A stretch of DNA of 64,000 nt from Anadara kagoshimensis (GCA_021292105.1 CM037865.1:22175928-22239927), one strand, 5' to 3'. Shown: positions 10,940-23,270, counted from the stretch's first letter. Numbers and translations are program-made. The notes: generated by a model not told the origin, from the sequence alone.

Positions 10940-11932
10940 TCTAAAAATTTGGGGTTGATTCGATATTTTTGCGTTAATTCTTATACTTGGATTTTGGAAT
11001 TTTAGTATTTTAGGTAAGTATAATCTTTTCATAAAAAATTTATGTATCAAAAATATTAAAAATACATTGAAAATGTTCAAATTTGTTAATTTGTTTACAG
11101 TTCTACAGAAACACATAAAAAATTGAATTTTAAATGTGATGATTATTGTGGTGTAGAGAATTTTTACACTTGTTTATGTAAAAATTAGCTTTAGTGGTTC
11201 AGATGTGAATTACTATAGCGGTAGTATGTTGGATGACTGCCTTTTGTTCAGAAATTAAAAATATATCCTTTTAATTGGTATGTTTGCTTTTCGTGTGTTG
11301 TATACTTTGTATGTTATAAAGATGTTCTTGATGGTTTTAGCCATTGGCAAATTACAATATTATGCAGCAGAATTTTTATTTTTTTTTAAAATTCAGACCA
11401 TCTCTTTCTAAAGATTTTACTGTGATTGATTTCTGTATGCTAATTTACAGTTAAAGCAATACATGTCAGTAAATGTATTTAACATTATATCCTTTTACAC
11501 TGGCCTCATCAATATTTCAAGACACTAATCAATTTTGTGTGTTAACTACATGCAACATGTATCTGTTTCAAGAAAATAAAGATTCGTTTCTTCGGATAAT
11601 CTTTATTTCCTTCCATCAATCATACTAATCTAATCATTCTATGTTTAAATATTGGACTTAAATTTTAATAATTTCATTATCCAGTGTTTGGGAATTTACA
11701 GGAAATTTCAAAATTATCTATCTGGAAAATGGGGAATATCTGAAGAATTAGAGATATTTAGGAGCAGATTCCTTTTCATAAGTATTTCCCTGTGTCCTCC
11801 CAGTATTATAGGACAGTATTAATAAGTGATACACAAGTAAATTTTACAGTGATCCATTTCTAGTGAAAATATTCTTTTTCTTTTAAATCACCGAAACAAA
11901 TTACCAGTATTTGCAAAATCATTAAAACAAAT
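10940..11932. other. AT-rich non-coding stretch
   Basis: No repeat boundary or exon is recognised. A 'ttttag|gtaagt' at about 11010 resembles a donor but has no open coding frame before it. Confidence 0.4.
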
Positions 11933-12137
11933 TACTGTAAACATATTTAACTTGGCGTGTATTTATTTTTTGCAGTATAGGAAATTAAGACATATCCGCA
12001 ATTTTTGCATTTTAGAAAAATGCACTATAACAAAATGAGCGTAATATGATTTTCCCTTGATATTAATTTTCGTGCAAAACAAACGACCCGAAATAAGTGA
12101 AAACTAGTACACCGCAAAAATAAATATGTTTACAGTA
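11933..12137 (+). mobile_element. MITE-C copy 1
   Basis: Terminal inverted repeats 'tactgtaaacatattta' and 'taaatatgtttacagta', with flanking TA. Inside lie 'gtgtatttattttttgcag', 'acatatccgcaattttt', 'gcactataacaaaatgagc' and 'aaaacaaacgacc'. It is 205 bp, non-coding, and the cleanest of three copies. Confidence 0.85.
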
Positions 12138-12429
12138 CTTGCAAACATTAGTTTATTGGCTGTGTAGCCATCACTTCCTGGAGTCATTTGAGGTTGCTTC
12201 TTGTTGGGATTGAGTCTTCTTTTGGCAGGAAAAGGCAAAAAGGTTTTTCCAGTTATTCAACTTTCGGAAAAACCTTATTGGATGATGTTCAGAAGCACCC
12301 TAGATCACTCATTATGTAAGATAGGAAAAAAAAATTGCTAACAATAGGAAGCATGAAACCGGACAAAATGTCTTGTCTGATATTGAGAAAGCAGTCTCTT
12401 AACATTCTGAAGTTTCAGCTGTCATGCAA

Positions 12430-12555
12430 CTAAGTTTTTGTCTGTTGGTGGTGTTGTCCAGGCACTCCAGTTTCCTCCACTGTCACTGAACTGGCTGCCT
12501 TGATATAAGTGAAAGAATCTTGACTCGGATGTAAACCATTTCTCCACTCCACTCT
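12430..12555 (+). mobile_element. SINE-L 3' fragment
   Basis: Contains 'ccaggcactccagtttcctc', 'ctgaactggctgccttgata' and 'agtgaaagaatcttgactcg', with the remnant tail 'gtaaaccatttctccactcc'. The tRNA head is absent. Confidence 0.7.
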
Positions 12556-12932
12556 TTATACAGAATAACTTCATCATGGCTCTATGACAAATGATGGGAA
12601 AAACAAACTCGCAATTGTCTCAATAGAAATTCTACTCGTCAAGTGAAGGCTCCAAGTCCTGTTTCGGATAATCTTTGCCTTGCTTCATATAATCACAGCA
12701 TACTTAATCACTTGATAAGATATTGATTATGAATTTTAATATTTTTAAAACAGTTTCCTCATGAAACAAGTAGGCATTTCCTTATTGTTTTACCTTAATA
12801 TCCAATTAGATCATTAGAAAACTTATTAATATTGATTATAAAATAATGAAGTTAAGAAATAAAAAACAGATCTTTTGAAAAATTATTAATTGCTGTTAGA
12901 TATTGATTGAATCTTCTCCTCAAAGTTATTAG

Positions 12933-13250
12933 TACTACCCTAGCTCAGTTGGTAATTTCTGGATCTGTATGTCTGTGATAATGGTGGAAATTATGGTCAG
13001 GTTTGACCAAAACTTAAAAACAAGTACATGTGTATTTACTGTATCGCTAAGTACTCTGCATTTAGAAATGAAAGTAAGAGACCTTAAAAATGATGTCCAG
13101 TGTGTCATGGTATGCATTACTAAGAATCCTTCCTGCACACTGCCCCAAGTGCACTATGAAAGGTTAAAATATTCTGTCACTTCCACTATAGCTGGTGATG
13201 TTCTAATATAAGTGTAATATTCCTGACTAGGATCTACGAGTAAAACCCCA
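12933..13250 (+). mobile_element. SINE-V copy, strongly diverged
   Basis: A box 'tagctcagttggta' is intact but the B-box region has decayed ('ggtcaggtttgacc'). Body landmarks 'aagtactctgcatttagaaa', 'ctatagctggtgatgttcta' and the tail 'atataagtgtaatattcctg' remain. A box-to-tail length is near full. The overlapping open frames on both strands are incidental. Confidence 0.7.
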
Positions 13251-14120
13251 TTTGATCAATCAGATATGTATTTGTCAATATTGATATATTTAAGTTTGTT
13301 AAGGTATTTCAGTTTGAATTTATCGAGCCTGTTTCAAGTTAATCCTAGTCTATTACAGACCTCGTATTTTCCGCTTCACTGACCATGTTCATTTAATAAG
13401 CCTGGAATTAACAGAAATTATTCAAATCCATTAAAAATTTCCATCCCTCTGTGTGTATAAAAAAACATAGGACATCCAACCCACACACATGCTGTTTTGC
13501 AGATTCTTAAAAAACATTTTTTGTTTTAAATTTCTGCCACATGATGTGATACATTTCAAAAGAATAATTTATTGATCTTATTGTAGAGCACAAACTTGGA
13601 TCCAGAATTTTGACATAAAAACATTCACTGTTGGGTTCAGAATTTGACATAAAAAAATAAAAAATCACTGTTGGGTCTCAATTTTTTTATATGTGTATTT
13701 TTATTCGCTCTCATAAGTAAATTGATAAAAATTTTGAAGAATAATTAATTATAAGCCTAAAGCTTTTCTGGAGTCAGAAATTTAATTATGAAATTAAGCA
13801 GTTAGCTAAATTAGCGAATGGCAGAGCTAACCTCTCTTGTCTTATATTTATATGTATCGGTATTTCCAAACTTGTATTCTTTTTTATAACATTGACATTT
13901 TTTTAACAAAGCAAAAAAAGCTTTTTGTAAAAAAATCCATTGATTGCACCTATAATTAAGTACATACAGGGTAAATGATAAATGTTAGCATTAGTGTTGT
14001 ACCAGTGTATATATCAGATTCCTGCACATAGACCTATATTGAATATTGATCTGAACTGACTATGAGTCCGTCAACGGTATTTTGTCAGTGTTTATAAACA
14101 AGGACATACACAAATAGGTA
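13251..14120. other. AT-rich non-coding stretch
   Basis: Contains a short direct repeat: 'cactgttgggt(t/c)' with adjacent 'gacataaaaa' at about 13610 and 13660. No coding exon is seen. Confidence 0.4.
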
Positions 14121-14372
14121 TAGGCAAACAACTTTGACCTGTCCGCTTGACCTTTTATTTAAATCTTTATCACGGGCTGAGTGCATCTATGTATTGGGAA
14201 CACAGGTGTCTATTCTGTATACATCACAAGATATACTCACCTCGTAGAGTACACCTGTACACTGTGTGTGTGTATTAACTTGGATCTTAGCACTACCCAT
14301 TTAGTGGGTGGACCCTCCTATATGAATATTCCTAATGAAAGGTCAAACAGACAGGTCAATGTTGTTTACCTA
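14121..14372. mobile_element. MITE-D copy 2, uninterrupted
   Basis: Begins 'taggcaaacaactttgacct' and ends 'gaaaggtcaaacagacaggt..gtttaccta', a long imperfect inverted repeat. Where copy 1 carries a SINE, this copy reads straight through 'tatgaatattcctaatg', so it represents the empty target site. Confidence 0.8.
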
Positions 14373-15585
14373 TATTAATATTATGTTTTTGTATATGTAT
14401 ATTCATGCCTTCATGCTATTTACGTTATGTAGACTCTTCCATGTTTATAAACACTCTGCCACAATATCGCTGATGGATTACTAGTATATAGTTTAAGACA
14501 AATAATTCTAGGAAAATAATCCAGATTATGTTTATTGTCTTAGCTAGTTCATCTTGTTTTGTTCCATCGAGAGGGCAGCTTTTTTGAAAAATATATATAT
14601 ATATTCTTGAAAAGACGCACATCTGTTGAATGACTTCATATTGAAATAAATGCAACTTGGCCTTGGGTAAACTAACGTGGTCAATACATGAAATGCCCCA
14701 GACAAAGATTGAAGCAAAACGTACTTTGGGAAATAATTTAGTTATGCTCATCTTAATTACAATTCTAGTTATGATGTGTTTCTTATTCTTTTTCCACTTC
14801 CTTTGCTTTAATCTTTGTCTGAAGTGTTTCTCAGAGATGTCTTGTCAGATATTATTTAAACGTCATAGGAATAAAAAAAGGATAGGTTTAGTTGTGCCTT
14901 TTGCTATTTTTGGACCATTTGGATCTATTTTTTTCATATGAGCCAAATACTTTATTTTAGGGGACATAATAATGGCATTTCTTGTTTTAAATTAATTTGT
15001 GTTCAATGTTTCTGGGGGCATATCAATACATATTAAAGATATTTTATATTTACTTCCTTAAACTGCTTAGAGGTGAAACAATTCAATTTCATTGACTGAT
15101 ACAAGTCACCAAACCTAATTGATTTAATCTACCTTTTTGATTGCCTTTCATCAATTTCACACATGAGCACCATATATAATGGGTCTAAAGTATCATGTAA
15201 CACTATTTTAGTCCTAAGGGTATAGACTTTGATTGCTGAAAATGGAGTAAATATGGCCAAGTCACTAAGATTTTGTAATAAAAAAAACTGGCAGTCTATA
15301 TGTTTGATCAAAATCAATGATTTTATATTATTTTGTTTTATGTAATTTTTTGGGAAGGGTGTATATGTATAGATCAAGTTTTGCCTATCTGTAATTGTTT
15401 GAAACTGGGGTTGTCTCAAATTTCTGGTTTTATAAAAGGTGCTTGAAATATTGACTTTATTTCACTTTTTATTTGATGTACCAGTACATATTTATATATG
15501 TATTATAAGTGAAATATTTTAAAAAAATAAATGAATTGAATTTTGAATTTTTGTGGTTTCCAAGATAACCTACCCTATTGCTGCC
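14373..15585. other. Non-coding stretch with spurious open frames
   Basis: Open frames of 94-108 codons on both strands between 14425 and 14941, and of 96 codons at 15129-15419, overlap each other in opposite directions. They are rich in Phe/Ile/Lys from A/T runs and lack splice or start context. I find no supported gene. Confidence 0.4.
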
Positions 15586-15589
15586 TAAA

Positions 15590-15765
15590 GGTTCATATCT
15601 CTCTCTGGCAAATCCTAATGTGACAATGACTGTTGGCTTTGCTGTCAAAGATTGGTGGTTTTCTATGTGTTACCAGGATTTCTGTACCATCCTAGAACTG
15701 AGTTGCTTTTATACATATCATTTATCTTAACAAGGACGTAAACTACTCCATTTCTTGTTTCAAAT
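15590..15765 (+). mobile_element. SINE-L copy, diverged
   Basis: Recognised by 'tggcaaatcctaatgtgaca', 'aagattggtggttttctatg', 'accatcctagaactgag' and a worn tail 'tacatatcatttatcttaac..gtaaactactcc'. The head is not detectable. Confidence 0.55.
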
Positions 15766-15837
15766 AGTTTCTTCAAGAGATGCTTCAATTCTTCTCTGTG
15801 CAGTTGAGGTTTTTGCATTTGAGGTTTTGTGAGACAC

Positions 15838-16165
15838 TGATTGTTATATCCGCCCCCCTCCCCTAGTTTGAGGGGGATATATAGGAATTACTATGTCCGT
15901 GTAAAATCGTGTCTGGGCCATATCTCAAAGCTGCTTTGGATGACTGAAATAAAACTTCACATGAATAATCTTCATGGTCCAAAGGTGTGTCATGACCTTG
16001 AACCAAGGTCATATTGGAAAGGTCAAGGCCATGGGAAAACATTAAATGTTTGGGTAGGGGGATTTGGCTTTCAAGAGACAGTTGTAGATTCATTCTTGGT
16101 GTTAAACCTTTATTCAGTGTTAAAAAATGTGGAATTTCTAGATGAAAGTTCTTTAACCATGCATA
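15838..16165 (+). mobile_element. Element I copy with hairpin start
   Basis: Begins with a hairpin, 'atatccgcccccctcccc' pairing with 'gagggggatatat'. It continues 'ggaattactatgtccgtgta', 'tcatgaccttgaaccaaggt', 'aaggtcaaggcc' and 'ctttcaagagacagttgtag'. Open frames of 109 (plus) and 76 (minus) codons cover it on both strands, but they follow the repeat, not a gene. Confidence 0.6.
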
Positions 16166-16369
16166 TGTAAATCTATTATATATTTAAAACTGTTGGCAAG
16201 TGTACATGCAGCACACTTAAAGTCAACATGAGTACAGTCTAGTGTAAAGCAGACAAAAGTTCACATGTCACATAGACATGTTTATAGATTTATTCTTGAT
16301 AGATTGATAAAATTGTGTCTCGTGGGAAATAGCTGCAAAAGTGTTGATAAGACAATACTGAACTGACTA

Positions 16370-16735
16370 GCCTCCGAGAAAATAAATTTATCAAATACAA
16401 TTTTGTAAACTATCTACTTTCTATCCATATCTAATTTTCTGGTGTTCATATGTTTCTGTAATATTTCATTGTTAAAGTTAACAAAATTATAACATTTTCT
16501 TTATTTCTTTATTTTGCCACTCTTGTGCATTTCAAACTAGAGAAAACAAATTTATCAAATAAATTTTGTTTACTTTATTTATGTGTGTGTTTTCTTAATC
16601 CATAACTCATTGTCTGTTGTTGTGTATTATTTCAAAATTATTTAATTTTCTGTATTTCTTTATTTTGCTGCTCTTGGTACTCTCTATAGTCTCAGAAAAC
16701 AAATTTATCAAATAAATTTTGTACAGTTATATATG
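16370..16735 (+). repeat. Degenerate tandem repeat, ~155-165-bp unit
   Basis: The anchor 'gaaaa(t/c)aaatttatcaaata..attttgt' recurs at about 16376, 16542 and 16695. Each is followed by a 'ccata..' and 'ttctgtattatttcaa' segment and a 'tttctttattttgc' segment. Confidence 0.75.
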
Positions 16736-17074
16736 TATACCGGTACTATTGATCAATACCTCATTTCTGTGTTGTCATACGTTTCTGCATTATTTAATTA
16801 TCAAAGTTCAAAAAAATGTATTAAATTTTGTTTATCTATGTTTTGTTTTGTATGAATTCAGCAGTTTCTATAAATCCCTAGAGTCTTAATGATTTGTGAT
16901 TTCTCCATAATTGCCTTTTTGAGGCACTATAGTATAAATGTATATATGTCACGTAAGAAGTTTTATAAAATATTAATTTTTGTACCGTAAGGAATGGTTC
17001 ACTTCATATGTTATATATTATTGTACTACATGATAAAGATTGTTTTTTATTGATTTATAATCACACATGTATAT

Positions 17075-17450
17075 AGAATCACTCGCCGTGATGGCATTGA
17101 TTCCAATGGATTGTGATTAATACTTTATTTTTTCTAAATGTCATTAGAGTTACTTCCTTTTTTGCAAATTAAAAAAAAAAAAATGAGAAAATGCCACTCT
17201 CCTGTGATGGCCTTGATTTTTGTTAAATTTGATTACATGGTACTTCAAGTTTTCCTTGTTTCCTTATAGAGTTATTTCCCTTTTTCCAAAATTTTAAAAA
17301 TATTTCCCTTTTTGGAATTAAAATAAAAAAATTATGAAAAAAACCACTCTCCTGTGATGGCATTGATTCTAAAGAAATTTGATTTGTACTGGTGCTTTAG
17401 TTTTTCTCTATGTGATTGTCATTACCAAGTTATTTCCCTTTTTACAAATC
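17075..17450 (+). repeat. Degenerate tandem repeat, ~110-150-bp unit
   Basis: The phrase 'cactc.cctgtgatggc.ttgatt' recurs at about 17083, 17192 and 17344. Each is followed by 'aatttgat' and then 'gttatttccctttttncaaa'. Confidence 0.75.
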
Positions 17451-18129
17451 TTGGGGTATGTAAAAAGGTTGAAATTTTAACCAGCCCATCTGGAAATTTT
17501 AATGTTTTGTAGAAGAAAGTTTACAAAACAATTCTTACTGAAAAAAATTGTGTGTGATTGAAAAGTTGCGTGTCTCATACCTGCTGACTGACACAAATAT
17601 AAAAACCTGTCACCCGTTTGGGGTACAAATTGAGGTTATATAGTGCCACTATCATGAATGTTAGCATTAGCATTAGCATTTAAAATTCAACATTAAATTT
17701 GATTTATAGATTTTTGGGATGGGACATTCTTTCTCAAGAGAATGCTCCAGTATATAACTAGTCCTGTGACCATGAATTAAAAATCAGAAATATTTTTTCT
17801 CCACTTTTAAATGAATGATAAATATACTACATTTACTCTTTAGAATTATTTTTTTGCGTTGACCGAAAATTCTCCTCAGGGGGTAAAGGGAAAAGTGGTA
17901 TCTTTTTTCATACCTATATCCATTTGGGTCATTATTTTATATATCTTCTTGTATTATTCAAGTATTTATGCATTTATTCATGTGCATATCAAATTTTGCA
18001 TCACTTGAAGAATTTTTATTGAATATCTGAATGTATATTCAGGGATTTTATGATGGTGATGATATAATTACCGTTATATTACATCTACTTTTATTTAGGA
18101 AAATTTATTTTCTTTTTATTTCCAATGAA
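17451..18129. other. AT-rich non-coding stretch
   Basis: Only a short 'ttagca' hexamer run (around 17658-17680) and poly-T tracts stand out. Confidence 0.4.
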
Positions 18130-18311
18130 GTTTGCCGCTGTACTATGTAATATCCTCTAACATTTGTGGGGAACAATCATTTCTATTACATATCGATTAA
18201 TTTCAGTTAACATTTTCCTATCAAATGACTTTGAATTTGCAACATAGACATTTTTGAAAAACGTCCTGCACAAATGTTAAGAGGTATTGATCATGTGGTA
18301 CAGCAGCAAAC
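18130..18311. mobile_element. Inverted-repeat element, 182 bp
   Basis: The left arm 'gtttgccgctgtactatgta' with 'cctctaacatttgtg' matches the inverse of the right arm 'cacaaatgttaagagg..tggtacagcagcaaac' over about 45 bp with mismatches. It is non-coding; the target duplication is unclear. Confidence 0.65.
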
Positions 18312-18481
18312 CATACAATTTCAGCATGAAGCATTGTTTAACATTCACAATAGAGAATTCAAAGCTTTGCAAATCCAATGTTCTGTCATCTAGTTCACCT
18401 GAAATATGAAAAAAATGTAATAAAAAAAAAGAGGAAACAGTAGCCTCTATAGATTAGTAAAAATTTGTCATCACCTTTTAT

Positions 18482-18907
18482 CAGTGTTCGTACAGGCCTT
18501 GAAAAGTCCTTTAATTTTGAGGTTTGCCCTAAAAAGACCCTAAAAACGAGTCTAACCCTAAAAAGCCCTTGAATTTATCGTGAAGGCCCTAAAAAGCCCT
18601 TGAATTTAGCCAGTTGGGTGCCTGTATTTCAATAGTTAGTGGTTGCAAATAGACTGATATAAATAAATAATTAATTGATGTTACATTGAAATGTGCAATT
18701 TAAAGGTACCTGGCCCAACTGAACGCCCAACTTCAACCTCCACTTCACATGTCGTTACTATGAACACGTTTGATTGATTGAGTTGCCTTTGCACTAATAT
18801 TTTTTGCTAAAATTGTCTCTCTGATTAGGCCTTAAATTTGCAAATAAGACCCTGAAAAGACCCTAAAAATCCTTAAATTTGGAGTCCAAATATCTGTATG
18901 AACCCTG
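18482..18907. mobile_element. Inverted-repeat element, ~426 bp
   Basis: Ends are 'cagtgttcgtacaggcc' and '..tctgtatgaaccctg', with further inverted similarity inside ('tcctttaattttgag'/'aatccttaaatttgg'). The left part repeats 'cctaaaaag(a/c)cc' four times. A non-autonomous DNA element is likely; superfamily unassigned. Confidence 0.6.
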
Positions 18908-19029
18908 TTTATGATCCTGTTGTGATATTAATAAAGGGCCATATCAGTGTGAACTAGAACACCCTGCCTCCAACATTTAAAGTTTTCCTGTGACCTTGAC
19001 TTTTCTGATATAACAATTACTGTGATTTT

Positions 19030-19262
19030 GCCTTGTTGACCTGGTGGTCTTTAGTGTGCTTTAATATGGATCATAGTGCCTCTCACCACCAGGATTGAAA
19101 TCCACTTGTGACAGATTTTAGTGTTAGAATGTTTGTAATTTTGCTTGCTGATTGGTGGTTTTCTCCAGAGACTGTTTTTTTTCCACCATCCCTGAAATGG
19201 TTGTTTTGATATAAGTGAAAGAATCTTGATTGATGCATGAAACAGCAATACTTTACTCAATT
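19030..19262 (+). mobile_element. SINE-L copy, full length
   Basis: Head 'acctggtggtctttagtgtg', then 'agtgcctctcaccaccagga', 'ttgaaatccacttgtgacag', 'ttggtggttttctccagaga' and the tail 'atataagtgaaagaatcttg'. The 69-codon minus-strand frame here is incidental. Confidence 0.75.
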
Positions 19263-19639
19263 ACATTGTTTTAAAACTGATTTCTGTTTTTAAAATAGAG
19301 AAAATTAAAGTTCTGAAATGTTTTGACATTGCTTACTTCATCTTTGATGAAAATATGTTATATTTATTTATATCTGAAACTTTGTTGAAAGGACAACTAG
19401 ATTTTATGTACCCAGTGTTGTTTTGGGATTTTTAATGGTCAAATTGGGAAATTTTATTTAGTGATTTTTTACCCAGGAAAAATAACTGTATCTGGTAGTA
19501 AATTTACACAAATGAAATCACTGTATTACAGCAAGTATCTAAAATGTTTGATGTTGTTGATGAAAATATAAAAAACTCAAAATTTACAGCTGCAGTGTAA
19601 ACATAACACCCACATTAATTTGTCTGCAATAATATGCAA

Positions 19640-20905
19640 AAATATCTGTTCTATTGTTGTCTAGCTTCCGTTATAAAGTTCACAGCGTTGATTTCCTCTT
19701 GATTACATTTCCATTGTTGCATGGTTGTCTGCATTTTTTTGTATTTGATTAAAACATAAAATATCATGATAGTTCTAAAACTTCTACAGCATATATGACC
19801 TTTGTATTGTTATGCATGGCCATTTCCTTTTGATTTCCTATTTTGTCTGATATCTGCATCATTATGTGCATAGTCTATAAACCAAGATTAATTAAAAAAT
19901 AAAAATAAAATATTGTGATATTTTTTAAAATTTTCTGCTATCAGTTGTTGTGCCATTTGATGCTTAAGTTGATGTCCATTTCCTCTTGATCACATTTCCT
20001 ATGTTGTCTGATCATCTGCATCATTATGTGCATAGTTTATAAACCAAGATTAATTAAAAAATAAAAATAAAATATTGTGATATTTTTTAAAATTTTCTGC
20101 TATCAGTTGTTGTGCTATTTGATGCTTAAGTTGATGTCCATTTCCTCTTGATCACATTTCCTATGTTGTTTGATTGTCTGTGCATTATTGTTTACATAGT
20201 TCATAAACCAAGATTAATTAAAAAATAAAAATAAAATATTGTGATATTTTTCAATTTTCTTCAGCAAATGTATTTGTTGTTGTACCATTTGAGGCTTAAG
20301 TTGATGGCTGTTTCCTCTAGATCACATTTCCTATGTTGTCTGGTTGTCTGTGCATTTTATAAACGAAGATTAATTAAAAAAATAAAAAACATTATTGTTA
20401 TATTTTTAAATTTTCTTCAACAAATATATCTGTTGTTGTACCATTTGAGGCTTAAGTTGATGGCCGTTTCCTCTTGATCACATTTCCTATGTTGTCTGGT
20501 TGTCTGTGCATTATTGTTGACATAGTTTATAAACGAAGATTAATTAAAAAATAAAAAACATTATTGTTATATTTTTAAATTACGAAGATTAATTAAAAAA
20601 TAAAAAACATTATTGTTATATTTTTAAATTTTCTTCAACAAATATATCTGTTGTTGTACCATTTGAGGCTTAAGTTGATGGCCGTTTCCCCTTGATCACA
20701 TTTCCTATGTTGTCTGGTTGTCTGTGCATTATTGTTGACATAGTTTATAAACCAAGATTAATTAAAAATAAAAAACTTTATATTGATATTTTTTTCAGCA
20801 AAAATATCCTTTCTATTGTTGTAACATTTCATGGTAAAGTTCTTGGTTATTTCCTGTTTATCTTTTTTGTATCAGTGTCTACGTTACTTTGTGAAATATT
20901 TATAA
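19640..20905 (+). repeat. Degenerate tandem array, ~145-175-bp unit
   Basis: The anchor 'aac(c/g)aagattaattaaaaa' recurs at 19881, 20043, 20217, 20363, 20533, 20582 and 20751. Each copy is followed by 'ttgttgt.ccatttgaggctt', 'aagttgatgnccgtttcctc' and 'cacatttcctatgttgtctg'. The 49-bp step at 20533-20582 is a recent small duplication. Similarity fades at both ends. Two 78- and 85-codon open frames lie within it. Confidence 0.9.
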
Positions 20906-21080
20906 ACCCAGATATAGGAAAAAAATATTTAAAAATAAAAAATAATTAATATTAATTTGCAGTTTATGTTTTCTAAACTACATGTATAATTAATTTTAAC
21001 ATAAAAAATAGTGAAATTTGTTTAACTAATGATGGCCTATTTTGCATATTTTTTTTTATTTTATTCCTGACTGAAATAGA

Positions 21081-21291
21081 TACTGTAAGCGTATTTAATT
21101 TCATGTGTATTTATTTTTCGAGGTATAGGAAATTTAGACATATCCTCATAGTTTAATTTTTGTGTTTTTTAAATATGCACTTTAACACAATAAGCAGAAT
21201 ATAATTTTCCCTTGGTATTAATTTTAGCAAAACAAAAGCCAGTGAAATAAGGGAAAATTAGTACATCGCGAAAATAAATACGTTTACAGTA
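21081..21291 (+). mobile_element. MITE-C copy 2
   Basis: Ends 'tactgtaagcgtattta' and 'taaatacgtttacagta', with the same interior as copy 1 ('gacatatcctca', 'gcactttaacacaataagca'). Both ends carry the same A-to-G/T-to-C pair (gcg/cgt) relative to copy 1, so the inverted repeats still match each other. Confidence 0.85.
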
Positions 21292-21369
21292 TACATGTAT
21301 GAACGTTGAATTTCCTTCAACATAGGAAAGAACTTACAAGTCTTTAAATTTTATTCCTCTTTTCCCCAA

Positions 21370-21708
21370 TAACCATTGTGTTAGTTTAGTTGTTAGAGTG
21401 CTTGCTCTGTAAGTTGGAGGTCGTGGGTTGGAACTACCACCAAACTGACCCGAGACTTGAAAGTGGGTAATGACTTTTCTTTGGCCAAGCACTCTGTATT
21501 ACAAAATGAAAGTCAAGATCTTTTGGATATGAACTTCAAATAAACAAAATCCCATTTCACTGTAGGCTTGGCCCACAAAGAACCCTGCAGAATAATGGCA
21601 TCAGCGCAATGCACAGGCAAGTTTCTGCACCTCACCTATAGCTGGGGACATCTAGAAACATCAAGTAAAATATTCTTGACTAGGGCGTTAGATACCATTA
21701 CTTAACTT
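21370..21708 (+). mobile_element. SINE-V copy, near full length
   Basis: Starts 'aaccattgtgttagtttagt' (degraded A box) with 'ggtcgtgggttggaacta' (degraded B box). The body 'acttgaaagtgggtaatgac', 'ggcttggcccacaaagaacc' and tail 'tattcttgactagggcgtta' are clear. Target duplication is uncertain. Confidence 0.8.
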
Positions 21709-22339
21709 TTTTCCCTGATGGATCTTTTTTTATTTGTATATAAAGGTTGAATGTGGCTAAGTCCACTATTTCTTTATTTGAACAATAGACTGAAACCTGT
21801 TGTATAGAGCAATACAACCACAATTCATTACAGGTACATTTTTCTATGAAAATTTAGCAATAGATTACACAAGACAAAGCTTTGGCTGGATGATAAGAGT
21901 TAAAATGACTTGTGGGTACTGTTATTAACTCGCTCTCCTGTTCTGGTTGTCATTCAATGAAAAACTTTTTTTTTTAATGCAACTTTATTGTTATCACGTT
22001 TCTAAATTTACATATTTTGTGATATATGTTTGATATTATTTACAATTGTCACATATTGGTATAAGTACTTTAATCTAATAATTTGTTTAGATGTTAAGTA
22101 TTGTAACGTATTGTTGAACCACTTATTGTCGGTTTTGCATATCATTCAATGAACAGATCTTGCTGCAAATAATTACTGGTATAATAAATCTTTGTTTTAC
22201 ATGAAATATCGAAAGACGTTTTCTCTTTCTTTGTTTTATTTCCTTGTTTGTTTAAGAATGTATATTATATAAATGGAATGAATGGGGCAGCACATAGGGT
22301 GTTTACAATAGTGATGTTGATTTCTGTCCACTGAGGGGG

Positions 22340-22560
22340 TGCTTGGTGGCTTAGTGATTTAATGCTTAGAGGATTTGTAGCACTTCTTACCACTTTAGCT
22401 AAAATTCCACTCGGGCAGATCCTAGAGTGAAAAAACATTTTATCAGTTCAATTTGATAAAGATTGGTAGTTTTCTCTGCATTTCCTGGTTTCCTCCACTA
22501 ATGCAGAAATGACAAATTTAATGCAAGGGTACAAAACACAATTTATCTACTCTCTTCACA
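22340..22560 (+). mobile_element. SINE-L copy
   Basis: Head 'gtgcttggtggcttagtgat', then 'aaaattccactcgggcagat', 'cctagagtgaaaaaac', 'ggtagttttctctgcatttc' and the degenerate tail 'gggtacaaaacaca'. Confidence 0.65.
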
Positions 22561-22689
22561 ATATCATTTAAAGGGAGATAACTCTGATAAAATCAAAACA
22601 ACTTAAATTATGTGCGATATTAATCACTATAGAGTAGTTTGTACTAAACTTTATGCAGTCATTTCTATGTTGTTAATAAAGTAAACATG

Positions 22690-22748
22690 CTATAACACCA
22701 TCTCTATATAAAGACCTCCTGTCTGTTAAGACCATATGCAAAAATCAA
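22690..22748. mobile_element. MITE-A fragment
   Basis: The phrases 'catctctatataaagacctc' and 'ctgtctgttaagacc' match the MITE-A interior. The TIRs are not intact. Confidence 0.4.
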
Positions 22749-22990
22749 TTTTCACATTTTTACTTATGCCTTAATTGAATTTTCCATATGCATAAATCAA
22801 TTTCAAATATAGATATAGCGCCTCATATGCTCCTTTTGCTTCACATTTCAACCACAAAAACCTATTGACCCATTCCTGAGACAATTTTTGCCTAATATGG
22901 GGTAATAGTGCTGGCCCCCAACATTCTGAAATGCTGTTAATAATATAATCATTACTTGTCTAGCCATTTATGTTGTTATTTATTGCATTT

Positions 22991-23270
22991 CAGATATGAA
23001 TGAAGAGGCAACACAGATCCTGTTCACAGTGATAATATCACTGGCAGCAGTCGTCACCATCGTTGCGGCAGTCATGTTTTGTGGGTGGTGCTATGGTAAG
23101 AAGAACGACGATGATGATGATGAAGAGAGTGATGCAGAAATTAAAAAATTGTCACAGAAATACAACTCAGTACCTACTGGAGAACAGGAACCAGTTGATG
23201 TTCGTCAGCTTAACAAACGGGCCAGTCGGACATTACAGACACAAGGGGCAGATAATCCAATGTTCATCAG
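22991..23270 (+). CDS. Internal coding exon of a single-pass membrane protein
   Basis: This is the best-supported coding segment in the window; the gene is not recognised. It is bounded by an acceptor (tattgcatttcag, exon starts at 22994) and a consensus donor (ATCAG|gtaagt at 23271). The exon is 277 nt: two bases complete an upstream codon, then 91 codons, then AG carried to the next exon. Counting from the first Met (22996): residues 1-7 are polar, about 8-28 form a hydrophobic helix (ILFTVIISLAAVV..MFC), followed by GWCYGKK, an acidic cluster DDDDDEESDAE, and a polar tail. Juxtamembrane Cys residues could be palmitoylated. The tail has YNSV, which fits a YxxPhi sorting motif, and NPMF near the end, which fits NPxF; both are inferences from pattern alone. 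With no signal peptide in the exon, the ectodomain is probably encoded upstream, outside this window. The exon is richer in G+C than its flanks. An alternative is that Met 22996 is the real start of a small membrane protein. Confidence 0.8.

Noticed and set aside
14425-14941. Overlapping 108- and 94-codon frames on opposite strands
   Set aside because: Mutually antisense, Phe/Ile-rich, no splice sites, no recognisable domain.
15841-16170. 109-codon open frame
   Set aside because: It coincides with an element I copy with a hairpin start and is covered by an antisense frame as well; no splice or start support.
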